Positions 24,687 to 34,255 of a stretch of 34,255 bases of DNA are shown here, piece after piece (the stretch's first letter is position 1; every line of letters begins with the position of its first letter). The DNA is taken from the NCBI GenBank assembly GCA_944391535.1, contig CALXTY010000005.1, positions 1 through 34,255 of the forward strand, written 5' to 3'. Under the pieces are notes generated by a model. That model saw nothing but the letters and a program-made list of their open reading frames with translations. It was not told the origin of the DNA and made no database searches. A program made the translations under genes and the position numbers. Source of the DNA: an uncultured Alphaproteobacteria bacterium. GTDB taxonomy: Bacteria; Pseudomonadota; Alphaproteobacteria; CAAGCB01; CAG-977.

Positions 24687-25422
24687 TCCGAAAATCATTT
24701 TAGACGTCCGTAACGTCAGTAAATCGTACGGACAATCTTTGATCCTGAACAATATTTCGACTTGCGTCAAAAAAGGTGACGTTATTGCGATCATCGGTCC
24801 TTCGGGGTGCGGCAAATCGACTTTTTTGCGTATGCTGAACGGGTTGGAAACGCCGACAAGCGGAAACATCTTGTTTGAAGGAACGGACTTAACCGATAAA
24901 AAAACGGATTTGAACATGATCCGGCGAAAAATCGGCATGGTTTTTCAACAATTCAATTTGTTTGCGCATATGACCGTGCGTCAAAATATCACGTTAGCAC
25001 CTGTCAAATTGAACTTGATGACAAAAGGAGAAGCCGATGAACGCGCCGATCAATTATTAAAAGAGGTCGGCCTGCCCGACAAAGCGGACGTTTATCCGGC
25101 GATGCTGTCCGGCGGTCAACGCCAACGGATTGCGATTGCCAGAGCTTTGGCGATGAATCCCGATGTGATGTTGTTTGACGAACCGACTTCGGCTTTGGAT
25201 CCCGAAATGGTCGGAGAAGTTTTGGAATTGGTTCGCCGTCTGGCCGAAAAAGGCATGACAATGGTGTTGGTCACGCATGAGATGGGCTTTGCTCGCGAAG
25301 TCGCCAACCGCGTGATGTTTTTTGATGAAAAAGTCATTTGCGAAGAAAACACGCCGCAGGAGATTTTTTATAATCCGCAAAGTCCGCGTTTAAAGGCTTT
25401 TCTGTCAAAAGTTTTAAAATGA
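24676..25422 (+). CDS. glnQ: Polar amino-acid ABC transporter ATP-binding protein
   Basis: Energises uptake by the fused binding/permease protein. 248 residues with Walker [11 protein letters not shown]-loop [12 protein letters not shown], signature [15 protein letters not shown], Walker [13 protein letters not shown] and the H-loop LVTHEMGFA. It overlaps the preceding gene by 11 bases, so the two form a complete two-gene importer. The amino acid specificity cannot be told; the symbol is given for the closest family. The stop codon abuts that of the convergent potassium channel gene. Confidence 0.95.
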   Translation: MNADPKIILDVRNVSKSYGQSLILNNISTCVKKGDVIAIIGPSGCGKSTFLRMLNGLETPTSGNILFEGTDLTDKKTDLNMIRRKIGMVFQQFNLFAHMTVRQNITLAPVKLNLMTKGEADERADQLLKEVGLPDKADVYPAMLSGGQRQRIAIARALAMNPDVMLFDEPTSALDPEMVGEVLELVRRLAEKGMTMVLVTHEMGFAREVANRVMFFDEKVICEENTPQEIFYNPQSPRLKAFLSKVLK

Positions 25423-26175
25423 TCATTGTTTTGCTTTTGTAATGCCGCGATTAATCACGCCGATAAACAACGCCAACATAATGTAACTGCTGATACATTC
25501 AAATGACACGATGATTTTGGCGAAAGGGGTCAACGGAACGATATCGCCGAATCCGACTGTTGTCACGCAAATGAACGTAAAATAAACGGCGTCAAGAATC
25601 CCTTCGATTCCGGGTTTAAAATTAAACGCCTGCCCTGCTCCGAAAAAGTCGTGAACAAAAGAAACAGTCAAATTCAAAACGATAAAAGCCGTAATCAGAG
25701 AAACAAAAAAAGACGAAAAATTCAGCATATCCTCTTTCGTCAAGATCTTATCGGGAGCCAGATACACCCATAGTTTTCGCATAAAATTGCGTAAATTAAG
25801 GATTGTCACATACATCACGGTCAAGAAAACGCCCAAAGCGACAATCTGAGACCCTGCGGCGTAAATCGTCAAAACTCCCGTCAAAAAAGAAACGATCAGG
25901 ACTTTATTTTTGTTTTGGTAACGCGAAGGAGCCACCTTATGCTTAATCAAACTGAAGAACAACGCGACAACCAACATACTTAACCCGCCGTTGACAACCG
26001 GCAACAAAACATAAAAATAAACATAATAATCAGGTGCGAACAACACGGCGATCTGACGGGAGAATAACGATAAAATCAACAAAGAAATCAAATAACAGGA
26101 ATTAAAGCTGTTTATGCAAACCACTTTAAACAGCTTAATTTGGTCTGATGAAATTATTTCAGAAAAGCGGATCAT
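25423..26175 (-). CDS. Potassium channel protein (two-helix pore type)
   Basis: 250 residues in the inner membrane. The pore loop near residues 196-213 contains the selectivity filter TTVGFGD (205-211), diagnostic of potassium channels, flanked by the outer helix (about 153-175, FSSFFVSLITAFIVLNLTVSF) and inner helix (about 220-243). Four further hydrophobic segments lie upstream (about 24-46, 51-76, 92-110, 112-127), so six passes in all, but no obvious Arg/Lys-rich voltage sensor and no C-terminal RCK domain. AAAGGA precedes the ATG. Stops of this gene and the ATPase gene touch at TGATCA (25420-25425), with no terminator seen. Confidence 0.9.
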   Translation of the reverse strand: MIRFSEIISSDQIKLFKVVCINSFNSCYLISLLILSLFSRQIAVLFAPDYYVYFYVLLPVVNGGLSMLVVALFFSLIKHKVAPSRYQNKNKVLIVSFLTGVLTIYAAGSQIVALGVFLTVMYVTILNLRNFMRKLWVYLAPDKILTKEDMLNFSSFFVSLITAFIVLNLTVSFVHDFFGAGQAFNFKPGIEGILDAVYFTFICVTTVGFGDIVPLTPFAKIIVSFECISSYIMLALFIGVINRGITKAKQ

Positions 26176-26247
26176 TTTATTCCTTTCATCAACAGCTTAA
26201 GATTCGTTTCTTTTTTGGTCAATTCGTGAAAAAGACGATATTCCTTC

Positions 26248-26276
26248 AAGACACGGAAATCCGTTTGTGCTATACT
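26248..26276 (+). promoter_or_regulatory. Putative sigma-70 promoter of the CofE-like operon
   Basis: AAGACA (26248-26253), 17-base spacer, TATACT (26271-26276). Predicted start about 26283, 23 bases before the ATG at 26306, with GGAG between. Confidence 0.55.
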
Positions 26277-26305
26277 GCCTTCGTTTTATCGGAGACTCTC
26301 ATTCC

Positions 26306-27031
26306 ATGACTTTTGAATTTTTACCGATCCGCACCCGTTTGGTTCACCCTCCGAAAGACGATATTTTTGATATCTTGGATTCTCTGCCCGCTTTGCAGGA
26401 AAAAGACATCGTCTTTATTACGTCAAAAATTCTGGGAATCCATCAAGGGCGTTGCGTCCCTTGCGAAGGAACGGATAAAACCGAATTGATTCATCAGGAA
26501 GCGGATCGTTATCTGTCTTACAAGCATACCAACGGATTTAACGTCAATTTAACGGTCACCGACAATGTCTTGATACCGGCGGCCGGCATTGATGCCAGCA
26601 ATGCTGAGGGCTATTATATCATGTGGCCGAAAGAAACCGATAAGCTTTGTCGTGAAATCAGAACCTTTCTGTGCCAAAAGAACCATATAAAAGATTTGGG
26701 CGTTGTTTCCACCGACAGCCACACGACACCGTTGCGTTACGGCGTTACGGGCATTTCGACCGGTCTTGCGGGGGTGGAGCCGTTAAAGGATTTGCGCGGG
26801 CAAAAAGATCTGTTCGGTCGCGAGCTGGCTTTAACTCAAGTCGATCAGATTGACGCTCTGGCGGCCATGGCCGTTTTATTGATGGGCGAATCGGACGAAT
26901 GCACGCCGATTGTCATCTTGCGCGGATGGGATAAAATCGTGTTTAATGAAAACGCTTCCATGAAAGACTTCAAAATCGATCCGGAAGACGATCTTTACAC
27001 GCCTTTGTTATCGGTGCTGTCATGCAAATAA
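26306..27031 (+). CDS. CofE-like gamma-glutamyl ligase (F420-0:gamma-glutamyl ligase family)
   Basis: A member of the CofE fold, whose archetype adds gamma-linked glutamate to coenzyme F420-0 using GTP. The ATG at 26306 gives 241 residues. Motifs are PIRTRLVHPPKDDIFDIL at the N-terminus, DIVFITSKILGIHQGR, VTDNVLIPAAGIDASNAEGYYIMWP, GVVSTDSHTTPLRYGVTGISTGLAG and QVDQIDALAAMAVLLMGES, which follow the family order. No F420 genes are nearby. The downstream reductase overlaps it by 10 bases and belongs to the DHFR/RibD group, so a role in glutamylating folate or another pterin/flavin is more likely; databases carry a putative folate-metabolism gamma-glutamate ligase subgroup of this kind. Substrate remains inference. 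Confidence 0.8.
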   Translation: MTFEFLPIRTRLVHPPKDDIFDILDSLPALQEKDIVFITSKILGIHQGRCVPCEGTDKTELIHQEADRYLSYKHTNGFNVNLTVTDNVLIPAAGIDASNAEGYYIMWPKETDKLCREIRTFLCQKNHIKDLGVVSTDSHTTPLRYGVTGISTGLAGVEPLKDLRGQKDLFGRELALTQVDQIDALAAMAVLLMGESDECTPIVILRGWDKIVFNENASMKDFKIDPEDDLYTPLLSVLSCK

Positions 27032-27525
27032 CACTTTTTGCCGCAATTTCTCAAAACGGTTTTATCGCCGATGAAACAGGAAACGGTAACTTTTCCAGTC
27101 CGGAAGATAAAAAGAATTTGCGTTCTTTTCTGAACAGCAAAGCGTGCGATTGCTTTATATGCGGACGCAAAACAGCTGAGGAGTTTCAAGATAAATTAAC
27201 CTCAAAGCCTTTATTGATCCTGACACATGAAAAAAAAGAAAATACGGACAATAAAATTTACTTTTCGACGTTGCCGGAGCTCAACCGAATTTTAGAAACA
27301 AAACATTTAACCTCTCCGACACTGTTGGGCGGAGCGGAAACTTATTCTTTCTTTTTGGAACACGGTTATGTCGACCGGATCGTTTTAACAACGGAAAGCA
27401 TTCGTTTTAACGGAGGAAAAAATTTTGAATTCAACCGTTTTAAAAATGATTTTTCTTTAAAAAAAATCAGTAAATTGTCCGAAAAAACGACCGTTTCTTT
27501 TTATCAAAGAAAAAAGCCCCGATAA
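27022..27525 (+). CDS. Dihydrofolate reductase / RibD C-terminal family protein
   Basis: Probable NAD(P)H-dependent reductase of the DHFR/RibD fold; 167 residues. Visible are the N-terminal ITLFAAISQNGFIADETGNGNF, the CDCFICGRKTAEEF strand-helix region typical of RibD_C proteins, PLLILTHE and the nucleotide-binding glycine motif TLLGGAETYSFFLEHGYVDRIVLT. It starts inside the last codons of the CofE-like gene (10-base overlap), so the two are co-translated. Whether it reduces dihydrofolate, a pyrimidine or something else is not decided by sequence. Its stop lies within the terminator hairpin. Confidence 0.8.
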   Translation: MQITLFAAISQNGFIADETGNGNFSSPEDKKNLRSFLNSKACDCFICGRKTAEEFQDKLTSKPLLILTHEKKENTDNKIYFSTLPELNRILETKHLTSPTLLGGAETYSFFLEHGYVDRIVLTTESIRFNGGKNFEFNRFKNDFSLKKISKLSEKTTVSFYQRKKPR

Positions 27526-27540
27526 AGCGGGGCTTTTCCT
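27512..27540. terminator. Bidirectional intrinsic terminator
   Basis: Ten-base stem AAAAGCCCCG/CGGGGCTTTT (27512-27521 with 27528-27537), loop ATAAAG, which includes part of the reductase stop codon. It ends the CofE-like operon and the convergent autotransporter transcript. Confidence 0.9.
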
Positions 27541-30500
27541 TTAGAAAGAATATCTGAACATTGCCGTTAAGGAATGTGACATATAATCAGGTCTCCATTC
27601 CAAATTATATCCGGCCGAAATATCAACATGATCACCCAACAGGTATGCGATAGAAGCTCCTAATTCAACACCCAACGGATCGAAATCGTCCCCGACGACG
27701 GTGTAAGAACTGCCGTTTGGCAGGTTCACGACGGCATCTTCTCCGGAAGCGGAAAAATCATACGTCAACGCGGCGGAAAGCTCGCTGTGCCACAACGAAT
27801 TATTCGTTTTTGCGAAATCACGGCTGAAACGCCCTTCGGCGACAAAGGTCAAGGCTGATGTCGAAACACTCGAGATATCTTGTCCGACTTCGTCTTTATG
27901 GGCGTCACGTCCGGCGGAAACATAACGCAATCCGACGGCAGGCGTCCATGTTTTCAAGTCCTTACCGAACATAATCGACGCTCCGAAAGATGATCCGTCA
28001 TAACTGTCTGACAATGTCAAACCGGATAAGTCTTTCGTTTCATCATAAGTCATGGAAGTCATATTCAAAACAGAACTGACAAACCAATCGGAAGGTTTAT
28101 ACATTCCGTACAAGAAGAAAGAATCGCCCGAAATATCGGTAGAGCGTTGCAAACTGTCTAAAGTTGTCGTTGTTGATGCATACCCGATCCCTAAAGCGAA
28201 AACATCAAACAGTTGCATATCGGCACCGATAGCTATTCCCGTTGTATCACCGGAAAAGCCTTCTGGCTTGCTGACAGACATATAATCCGCCGTGTTATAA
28301 AAAGCTTGTGCCCATAAACCGAAATTTTTCGGTTGGGAATAAGAAGTTCTTCTTTTTGCCCATCTTTTGCGTTCGGCCGTCGTTTCAACCGCTTCCTGAC
28401 TGTCGGGATCGACACGACGACGATAAGCGGGACGCGGTCTGGGCGTCGGCTGATCGTCTTGATCATAGTATCCTGCGCGGCGATAGTAATCTTGAGCACG
28501 CATGAATCTGGAATTATACGGCGAACCGCCCGAACGTCCGTACATTTGTTGTATTTCTCGATACGTTCTTGAAGAACTGCCCATATTTCCCATCAAACCG
28601 TTCAATCTTGAAGAAACCGTATTTGTTACCTTGGAATGCAAAGCGATCGGTTGACGTGTCATGGCTCCGGTCACATCAGGTGAAACAGCCGTCAAAGCCT
28701 TTAAGTAATCGGAATGCCCCCCTTTTTTCTGAGACAAAGCATCTAAATGTTCGGCGACTTCAAACGCTTTTGTGCCGTAATCGAACAATTCTCCGTCCAA
28801 GAAAGCGGTCGCCGTATTGACTTGATTTTGATTTCCCGCTTCTTCCTGTGCAACCTGACCGCCCGTAGAAGTTTGTGTTAAGCGATAGCAGATACCGGTT
28901 CCTGAAGAACACGTTTCTTCTTTTAAATCATAACGATTGTTTTCAAAAACAAAGAACCCTGTTTTGCTTCCTTCCACCAACTGAAAGACGGATCCGCTTT
29001 CCGCCGTTTGCAAACCGTAATCAATCGTTATATCCAACTTGACATTATTGCCGATATTTAAAGTTCCTCCGTTAAAGACCAACTTTCCATATCCGGTCGC
29101 ATTGACATTTCCCATCTCGTCAGTGGCTTCGCGGGAAATGCGCATCATAAAGTTGGAATTATCGTTAAAAGAAAAGTTTCCGACATTAAACGTCAATGTA
29201 TTGACGTCGATATCAAGCTTGCCGCCGCTGGCGATGCTGCCATTACCCAAAGTGGCATTCTTTTCAAAAATCGCGGTTCCGGCGCCGATGTTTAAGGCTC
29301 CCAAGTTCGCCGTATCTTTAAAGTAAACAGCTCCTTTATCCGAAATCGTTATGGATTTAACGTCCGCCACCTGATCAAATTCTGCAAATCCGTCCGTAAT
29401 CCAAACTTCATCAATAAAAGACTGACGATAAAATCTTGCATAAGCGGAATTAAGAATCAAAGACTTAAAATTCGTATCCGACAAAAACGTCAAAGATCCG
29501 TTTCCGGCACTGATCGTTCCTTTATATTCATTCGCTTTGTCAAATGTCGCGCTGGCTTGCCCTTCCAATTGCAGACGAGACGTTGCGGCACCGGTCAACT
29601 TGCCGATTCCCGAAAAATCGGATCCGATAACAACCGTCACGTTATCTTCGATATTAATCGTTCCTTCGACCGAAGAATATGTCAAAGAACCGATCTTGGA
29701 ATCTCCGATAAAGTTCAAGACACCCGTTCCGATCGTTGCGGCGGCCAAATTTTTATTTCCCGTGGAAAACGCGACATTCCCGGATCCGGCGACAAAAGAA
29801 CCTTCTCCGTAAACAATTCCGTTTGTTCCGCTTTGCGTCATGGAATTGACATTCATCGTCATGCCGGAAATCAGATTGACTTCTCCGCCGTTGCTGAACG
29901 CCAAGGTTCCGATGTTAATATTGTTATAGAATTCGGCCGTTCCGCCGTTAGAAACCATTAATGTGCCGAGATTGTCAATCGGAGCTTTAAACGAAGACCC
30001 TTGACCGGTTAAATTTAATGTTCCGTTTCCGGTAATTTTATTCACTCCGTCGGTGACAATCGTCCCGACCGTTAAAATGTTATTATCGGCGATATCAAGC
30101 ACACCGCCCGTATTATCAGCAAATCCTATTGCGCCGATTGCAGCATTTGTTTGAATATAGGCCGTTCCCGAACCGATTTTTATTGTGCCGTCAAAAGCCG
30201 TATTCATTGCAAAGACACCGGACGAGCTTCCATCAAGAAACAACGTTCCGGTTCCTGTTAAAACATCATTTGATTTCAGAGTTATATTTTTATTTACCGT
30301 CAATATTGTGCCGTCATTAATCCCTAAAGTGCCTCCGTTTTCATCAAATATGATTTCAAACAGCTTTGTATTATCGGTGATATTTAATGTTCCGTTGACG
30401 TATGTCGCATTATTAACGCTCCCTCCGGCAAAATTCAGAGTTGTCCCATCCGCGATTGTTACGGAATTTGAGATTGTCGAAGCCGATGTTGTCGTCGACA

Positions 30501-33500
30501 CTCCCCCAGAGGTAGACAAATTATTCAAATTATCCAGAATACTGTTTACGGTCACGCCCGTTAAATCAAGTGTTCCGTCTCCGGTAATAACAGAAGAAGC
30601 GTCCTTTCCTAATGTACTATTTTTCACCGAGAGTTCTGCGCCGGAAGCAATAACCACTTTTGCATTATCATTCATCACCAAACCGGCTCCGCCTGAACCG
30701 ACTTGAGTTGAGACATTAATATGCGCCGTAGCGCCATTTTCCAAATTTAAATTATCCAATGCGTCCAGACCGGCATTAAAATTCCCAATTCCGGCTGTTC
30801 CTGATAATATCAATTTAGATCCCTTAATTGCATTGCCTGCATTCACTGTGATATTGCCGCTGACTGTTAAATTTTGCGACAAATTTAAAACACCTTCGGT
30901 ATCCGAATTAAAACTAATGTTTCCAATATTTGCCGAACCGACATTAACCGTACCCGAGCCGACTATCAGATTTGCCAACAATTGTCCCGACGCATTTTTA
31001 AACGTCCCGTTATTCACAAATAGCGTTCCCGTTCCGTAAACATTGGTATTTTCGTTACCGAAAGTGTTTTGAACGACTAGAATACCGTTATTCACGACAA
31101 CATTGGCTCCGCCGCTATTGACGGTGAAGGTATTCAGATTGGATTGTCCCGCATAATTAAAAGAGATCGTACCGGCGGATTTTCCTAAAATCAACTCATT
31201 CAGATTAACCTGTCCTGCGAAAACGGAACCGTCTCCGTTGAGCAGATTCAAAGTTCCCTCTCCTTGAACGATATTACCGGCATTAGTTGTAATCCGACAA
31301 TTATCATTTCTGGAACAGCCTCCGTTTTCATCGCTGAGCTGTAGTGCGGCTCCTGTATTAATTTGCAATATTCCGCCCTGAGACGAACTGAATTGAACAC
31401 TCCCCAATGTCGTATCAGCGGTAATCGTCGCAGTTCCCGTACCGATTTTCAATCCTCCCAGATATTTAATACTGCCCTGATTGCCGCCACCGAAGCTAAT
31501 ACTTGTATCATTCAGTAATTCCAACGTACCGATTCCGGAAATGGAATTTCCCTCTCCGGTAATACCGCTGTCTTCACTGGGAGACTGTTTTAAAGCCAAA
31601 ACGACATCTTCTCCGTTCAACAAGACCGTTCCATGATCCAGTGATAAAGAATCTAATGTCAAAGATCCTTTGTTTAAGTTCACAGTTCCATAAACGACTT
31701 CCATTGTTCCGATTGCGTCGGGATACCCGGTCGATCCGTTAAAATTAGCGACAGCCTCATCAGAACTTTGCCCGACGATTTGCAGATTTTGTAAATTCGT
31801 AATACGTCCTTCGAACAATGCCGAATCCGTTATTTTGACGGATCCGGATCCGGTTAATGTCGCCCATTGTTCGACAGAACCGTTCATAATTAAATTTTCG
31901 ACATTCAATGTCCCGTCAACAGTTAAAGTCGATCCTTTATTGGCCGTCAATGTTTCAAAATTCGAAACCGCTCCGGCATCCACATTCAAATTACCGGTAG
32001 CTGCCGTTTGATCTCCCAGAACGCCGATTCCGACATTCAAGATACCGCTTTTAACCGAAGCGGATCCTTGTGTCATTTTTAATGATCCGAACGAAGTTTC
32101 AGCCGCAGAAAAAACAACTTGAGCTCCGTTTTCAACGTTCACCGTCAAATTGGGACTTTCGAAATGCTCCGTTGCGCCTTCCTGATCAGCGAAACTCAAC
32201 GTCATACCGTCTTTAATCGTCAACACCCCGTCGGTGGCGTTTGGAACGACAGCCGGATCAGTAATGATTTGCGAGGTATTCCATATTGTCGTCGAATTTG
32301 TCAACGTCAATGGCGTTTGATCCGTCAAAAAAACAACTCGCCCATTATCAAAGTTCAAGTTATTAACGACCAATTCCCTGTTCAAATTCAACGTTGAATT
32401 TCCCAGATTAACCGTATCCACAACCAGTCGCGCATTTATATTAATCGTGCCGACATTTTCACCGGCATTGCCTGAAGCACCGTTGAGAACAGATAAAGAA
32501 AGATCGTTTGTATCATTGCCTTTAATAAAGGTAACTTCTCCGCGTCCCACCGAAATGGTTCCGAAACCCGTTAAAGTGCCAACTGTAGCGCTGGCTGTTT
32601 CCGATAATTTCAACTCACCGGATCCGGAAAGGTTACCATTCATCATAAGATTATTGGTAATGGACAAGACGCCGGAAATAACCAAAGAAGCATTGGCTCC
32701 GTCCATATTATACGCATGAACCGTTACGGGCGCATTAATATTCAGAGTTCCGCCCGTTTGTTTCAGAATACCATCCGTCCAGTTGATAGTTGAAGCGATG
32801 GAAAAAGAATCAAACTGCAAATTCAATGTTCCCTGGCCGTCAATTGAAAATGTGGAAGACGGCGCTTGCATTGTTCCGGATTTAGCACTCAAAGTTAATG
32901 TTTTTCCTTGAGCAATCGAGAATTGTCCCCCGATGATATTGATGTCGTTGCCTTCTCCCGACACAAGAGCATTACTATTTACGTTCCATTGTCCGCCGGA
33001 GATATTGATACTTCCGGTATTTTGCCCATACATCAAAATTTGAGAACGATCATCGGTAAAATTCAACACACCGCCGGAAACATTGATATTTCCTGATGAA
33101 CTGACACTGTACTCTTTTGTTTCTCCTTTACTGTCTTTTGAATAGAAAATCGACTGAGAATTTCCTTTACGGATATCGATCTGACCTTGCAAAATACCGC
33201 CACTAATTGAAATATCTCCATACAGTGTATTATTATAAGCCGTTTCTCCGTTAGATAAGACGACACTTCCTCCGCTTGGTAAAGAGCTCAGATAAGCCGA
33301 ATAATCCCAAAGGACTCCTCCATTAAAATTTATTGTTAAAGGAGCATTCGGGTCTTGTTGACCGATTAGAATACCACCTGCCGCATTTTGAAAAATCCCA
33401 TTTTGAAAAGTTCCCGTTGTTGCTCCGGCAGAAGATTCCCCTTCCACGCCATAGATCGCCCCACCATTCCCGGTCCATGTCCCGGACATTAAAGTATAGG

Positions 33501-34255
33501 TTCGATCGTCGACAAGCCCGTTTGAAAATATCCCTCCAAGATATGATAAGTATGTCTTATTGCTGATATTGATGTTTGCGGCTCTTTGCATATTCAAAGA
33601 ACCGTTCATTTTAAATCCCGAACCGAATGTAATACTGGCGCCGTCCAAAATATTTAAGTTGGCTAAATTAACCTCACCGTTGAAAACTCCGGAATTAGAT
33701 ACATTTATGGTGCCATTTTGAGAACCTGACGTGTTAATGGCATATGCCGTTATATCCGTCACATCCAATGTAGCTCCGTTATTTATATTCAGTTTATTGT
33801 TTAAGGAGGTTGCTTTAAAGGAATCCAGAACAACGTCATTTCCGGAACCGGTTACGACCACAGTTCCCCCCGTCGTTGACTGAAATATCACAGAACCGAT
33901 ATTTACATCCTGACTACCATACGACAGATTAACCGTTCCACTGCCAACAATTAAATGAGCTAATTTATTCCCGCCGGTCGAATCAATATAACCATTATCC
34001 AGCAACAAAGTTCCCGTCCCATAGATCTTAGCCACACTTGAAGATATCTTTGCCACAGACAACTGACCGTTATTAACGACCATTGTACCGTCATTTAAAA
34101 AAACATTATTAATTTTAGAAGACACGCCGGAAAATATGGCCGTTCCATTATTTGTTAAACTCATTTCAGACACGTACACATTTCCGCTTAACGTGCTTGT
34201 GCCTGTGCCAGTGATCGTTAAGGTTCCGACCTGACTTGACGAACTGTTGATATTG
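27541..34255 (-). CDS. Giant autotransporter adhesin-like protein (partial, N-terminus outside window)
   Basis: Type V secreted outer-membrane protein; at least 2237 residues are visible. The frame stays open through the window edge: upstream of the Met at 34179 the translation continues in the same style (LTITGTGTSTLSGNVYVSE), so that Met is internal and the signal peptide is outside. The passenger is a beta-helix of short repeats such as GTGTLNL, NNGTL and IGSGT, rich in Gly, Ser, Thr and Asn with almost no Cys (two pairs, SRNDNC and ETCSSGTGIC regions). A helical segment (TAFLDGELFDYGTKAFEVAEHLDAL) and a Tyr/Arg/Pro-rich linker (YYRRAGYYDQDDQPTPRPRP) lead to a 261-residue C-terminal autotransporter barrel starting NFGLWAQAFYN (27544-28326), ending RYSF with the terminal Phe expected of outer-membrane barrels. 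Likely adhesion or surface shielding. Confidence 0.93.
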   Translation of the reverse strand, partial: NINSSSSQVGTLTITGTGTSTLSGNVYVSEMSLTNNGTAIFSGVSSKINNVFLNDGTMVVNNGQLSVAKISSSVAKIYGTGTLLLDNGYIDSTGGNKLAHLIVGSGTVNLSYGSQDVNIGSVIFQSTTGGTVVVTGSGNDVVLDSFKATSLNNKLNINNGATLDVTDITAYAINTSGSQNGTINVSNSGVFNGEVNLANLNILDGASITFGSGFKMNGSLNMQRAANINISNKTYLSYLGGIFSNGLVDDRTYTLMSGTWTGNGGAIYGVEGESSAGATTGTFQNGIFQNAAGGILIGQQDPNAPLTINFNGGVLWDYSAYLSSLPSGGSVVLSNGETAYNNTLYGDISISGGILQGQIDIRKGNSQSIFYSKDSKGETKEYSVSSSGNINVSGGVLNFTDDRSQILMYGQNTGSINISGGQWNVNSNALVSGEGNDINIIGGQFSIAQGKTLTLSAKSGTMQAPSSTFSIDGQGTLNLQFDSFSIASTINWTDGILKQTGGTLNINAPVTVHAYNMDGANASLVISGVLSITNNLMMNGNLSGSGELKLSETASATVGTLTGFGTISVGRGEVTFIKGNDTNDLSLSVLNGASGNAGENVGTININARLVVDTVNLGNSTLNLNRELVVNNLNFDNGRVVFLTDQTPLTLTNSTTIWNTSQIITDPAVVPNATDGVLTIKDGMTLSFADQEGATEHFESPNLTVNVENGAQVVFSAAETSFGSLKMTQGSASVKSGILNVGIGVLGDQTAATGNLNVDAGAVSNFETLTANKGSTLTVDGTLNVENLIMNGSVEQWATLTGSGSVKITDSALFEGRITNLQNLQIVGQSSDEAVANFNGSTGYPDAIGTMEVVYGTVNLNKGSLTLDSLSLDHGTVLLNGEDVVLALKQSPSEDSGITGEGNSISGIGTLELLNDTSISFGGGNQGSIKYLGGLKIGTGTATITADTTLGSVQFSSSQGGILQINTGAALQLSDENGGCSRNDNCRITTNAGNIVQGEGTLNLLNGDGSVFAGQVNLNELILGKSAGTISFNYAGQSNLNTFTVNSGGANVVVNNGILVVQNTFGNENTNVYGTGTLFVNNGTFKNASGQLLANLIVGSGTVNVGSANIGNISFNSDTEGVLNLSQNLTVSGNITVNAGNAIKGSKLILSGTAGIGNFNAGLDALDNLNLENGATAHINVSTQVGSGGAGLVMNDNAKVVIASGAELSVKNSTLGKDASSVITGDGTLDLTGVTVNSILDNLNNLSTSGGVSTTTSASTISNSVTIADGTTLNFAGGSVNNATYVNGTLNITDNTKLFEIIFDENGGTLGINDGTILTVNKNITLKSNDVLTGTGTLFLDGSSSGVFAMNTAFDGTIKIGSGTAYIQTNAAIGAIGFADNTGGVLDIADNNILTVGTIVTDGVNKITGNGTLNLTGQGSSFKAPIDNLGTLMVSNGGTAEFYNNINIGTLAFSNGGEVNLISGMTMNVNSMTQSGTNGIVYGEGSFVAGSGNVAFSTGNKNLAAATIGTGVLNFIGDSKIGSLTYSSVEGTINIEDNVTVVIGSDFSGIGKLTGAATSRLQLEGQASATFDKANEYKGTISAGNGSLTFLSDTNFKSLILNSAYARFYRQSFIDEVWITDGFAEFDQVADVKSITISDKGAVYFKDTANLGALNIGAGTAIFEKNATLGNGSIASGGKLDIDVNTLTFNVGNFSFNDNSNFMMRISREATDEMGNVNATGYGKLVFNGGTLNIGNNVKLDITIDYGLQTAESGSVFQLVEGSKTGFFVFENNRYDLKEETCSSGTGICYRLTQTSTGGQVAQEEAGNQNQVNTATAFLDGELFDYGTKAFEVAEHLDALSQKKGGHSDYLKALTAVSPDVTGAMTRQPIALHSKVTNTVSSRLNGLMGNMGSSSRTYREIQQMYGRSGGSPYNSRFMRAQDYYRRAGYYDQDDQPTPRPRPAYRRRVDPDSQEAVETTAERKRWAKRRTSYSQPKNFGLWAQAFYNTADYMSVSKPEGFSGDTTGIAIGADMQLFDVFALGIGYASTTTTLDSLQRSTDISGDSFFLYGMYKPSDWFVSSVLNMTSMTYDETKDLSGLTLSDSYDGSSFGASIMFGKDLKTWTPAVGLRYVSAGRDAHKDEVGQDISSVSTSALTFVAEGRFSRDFAKTNNSLWHSELSAALTYDFSASGEDAVVNLPNGSSYTVVGDDFDPLGVELGASIAYLLGDHVDISAGYNLEWRPDYMSHSLTAMFRYSF

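Noticed and set aside
34100-34179. Met at 34179 as the start of the autotransporter
   Set aside because: The same frame continues upstream to the window edge with the same repeat style, and there is no signal peptide or ribosome-binding site at this Met.

Overview
The window looks like a chromosomal segment of an uncultured, probably host- or gut-associated member of the Alphaproteobacteria with moderate to low GC. Evidence is the family-level look of the housekeeping proteins and the gene order (aroQ-accB-accC-aat; sfsA-map-radC), a sigma-54 type promoter in front of a flagellar hook gene, and a very large beta-helical autotransporter next to cysteine-rich secreted proteins. The exact taxon is inference, since no rRNA is present.

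Layout. 1-6043 (minus): the 5' two thirds of gltB (cut by the window edge), then aat, accC, accB and aroQ in one tight operon. 6144-7464 (plus): sigma-54 promoter and an isolated flagellar hook gene. 7500-8423 (minus): carbamate kinase. 8424-9938: an AT-rich regulatory stretch with a run of 13 C, then two small secreted cysteine-rich proteins, the first split by a one-base frameshift. 10004-13191 (minus): pyruvate kinase, aldose 1-epimerase family protein, secreted unknown. 13289-15547 (plus): sfsA-like, map, radC. 15550-16864: a small membrane protein and a solitary VirB8-like protein. 16870-17359 (minus): a decayed GNAT acetyltransferase. 17444-17518: tRNA-Val. 17564-19345: an MsbA-like ABC exporter. 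19409-19731: a strongly folded leader ending in an intrinsic terminator, directly before a 503-residue repeat-built cysteine-rich secreted protein. 21285-23083 (minus): membrane protein and serine dehydratase. 23223-25422 (plus): polar amino-acid ABC uptake system whose binding domain is circularly permuted and fused to the permease. 25423-26175 (minus): potassium channel. 26306-27525 (plus): CofE-like ligase and RibD/DHFR-like reductase, possibly folate-related. 27541-34255 (minus): autotransporter, open at the window edge.

The most unusual content is the cysteine-rich secreted family at two loci 10 kb apart. Two members share the nine-residue block AKAVKLGRG at exactly residues 33-41 although most of its codons differ synonymously, so the block is under protein-level selection. 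One locus has a poly-C tract and a split reading frame, both suggestive of phase variation; the other sits behind a candidate structured RNA with a terminator. Together with the autotransporter these may form a variable cell-surface repertoire. That functional reading is inference; the sequence features themselves are directly visible.
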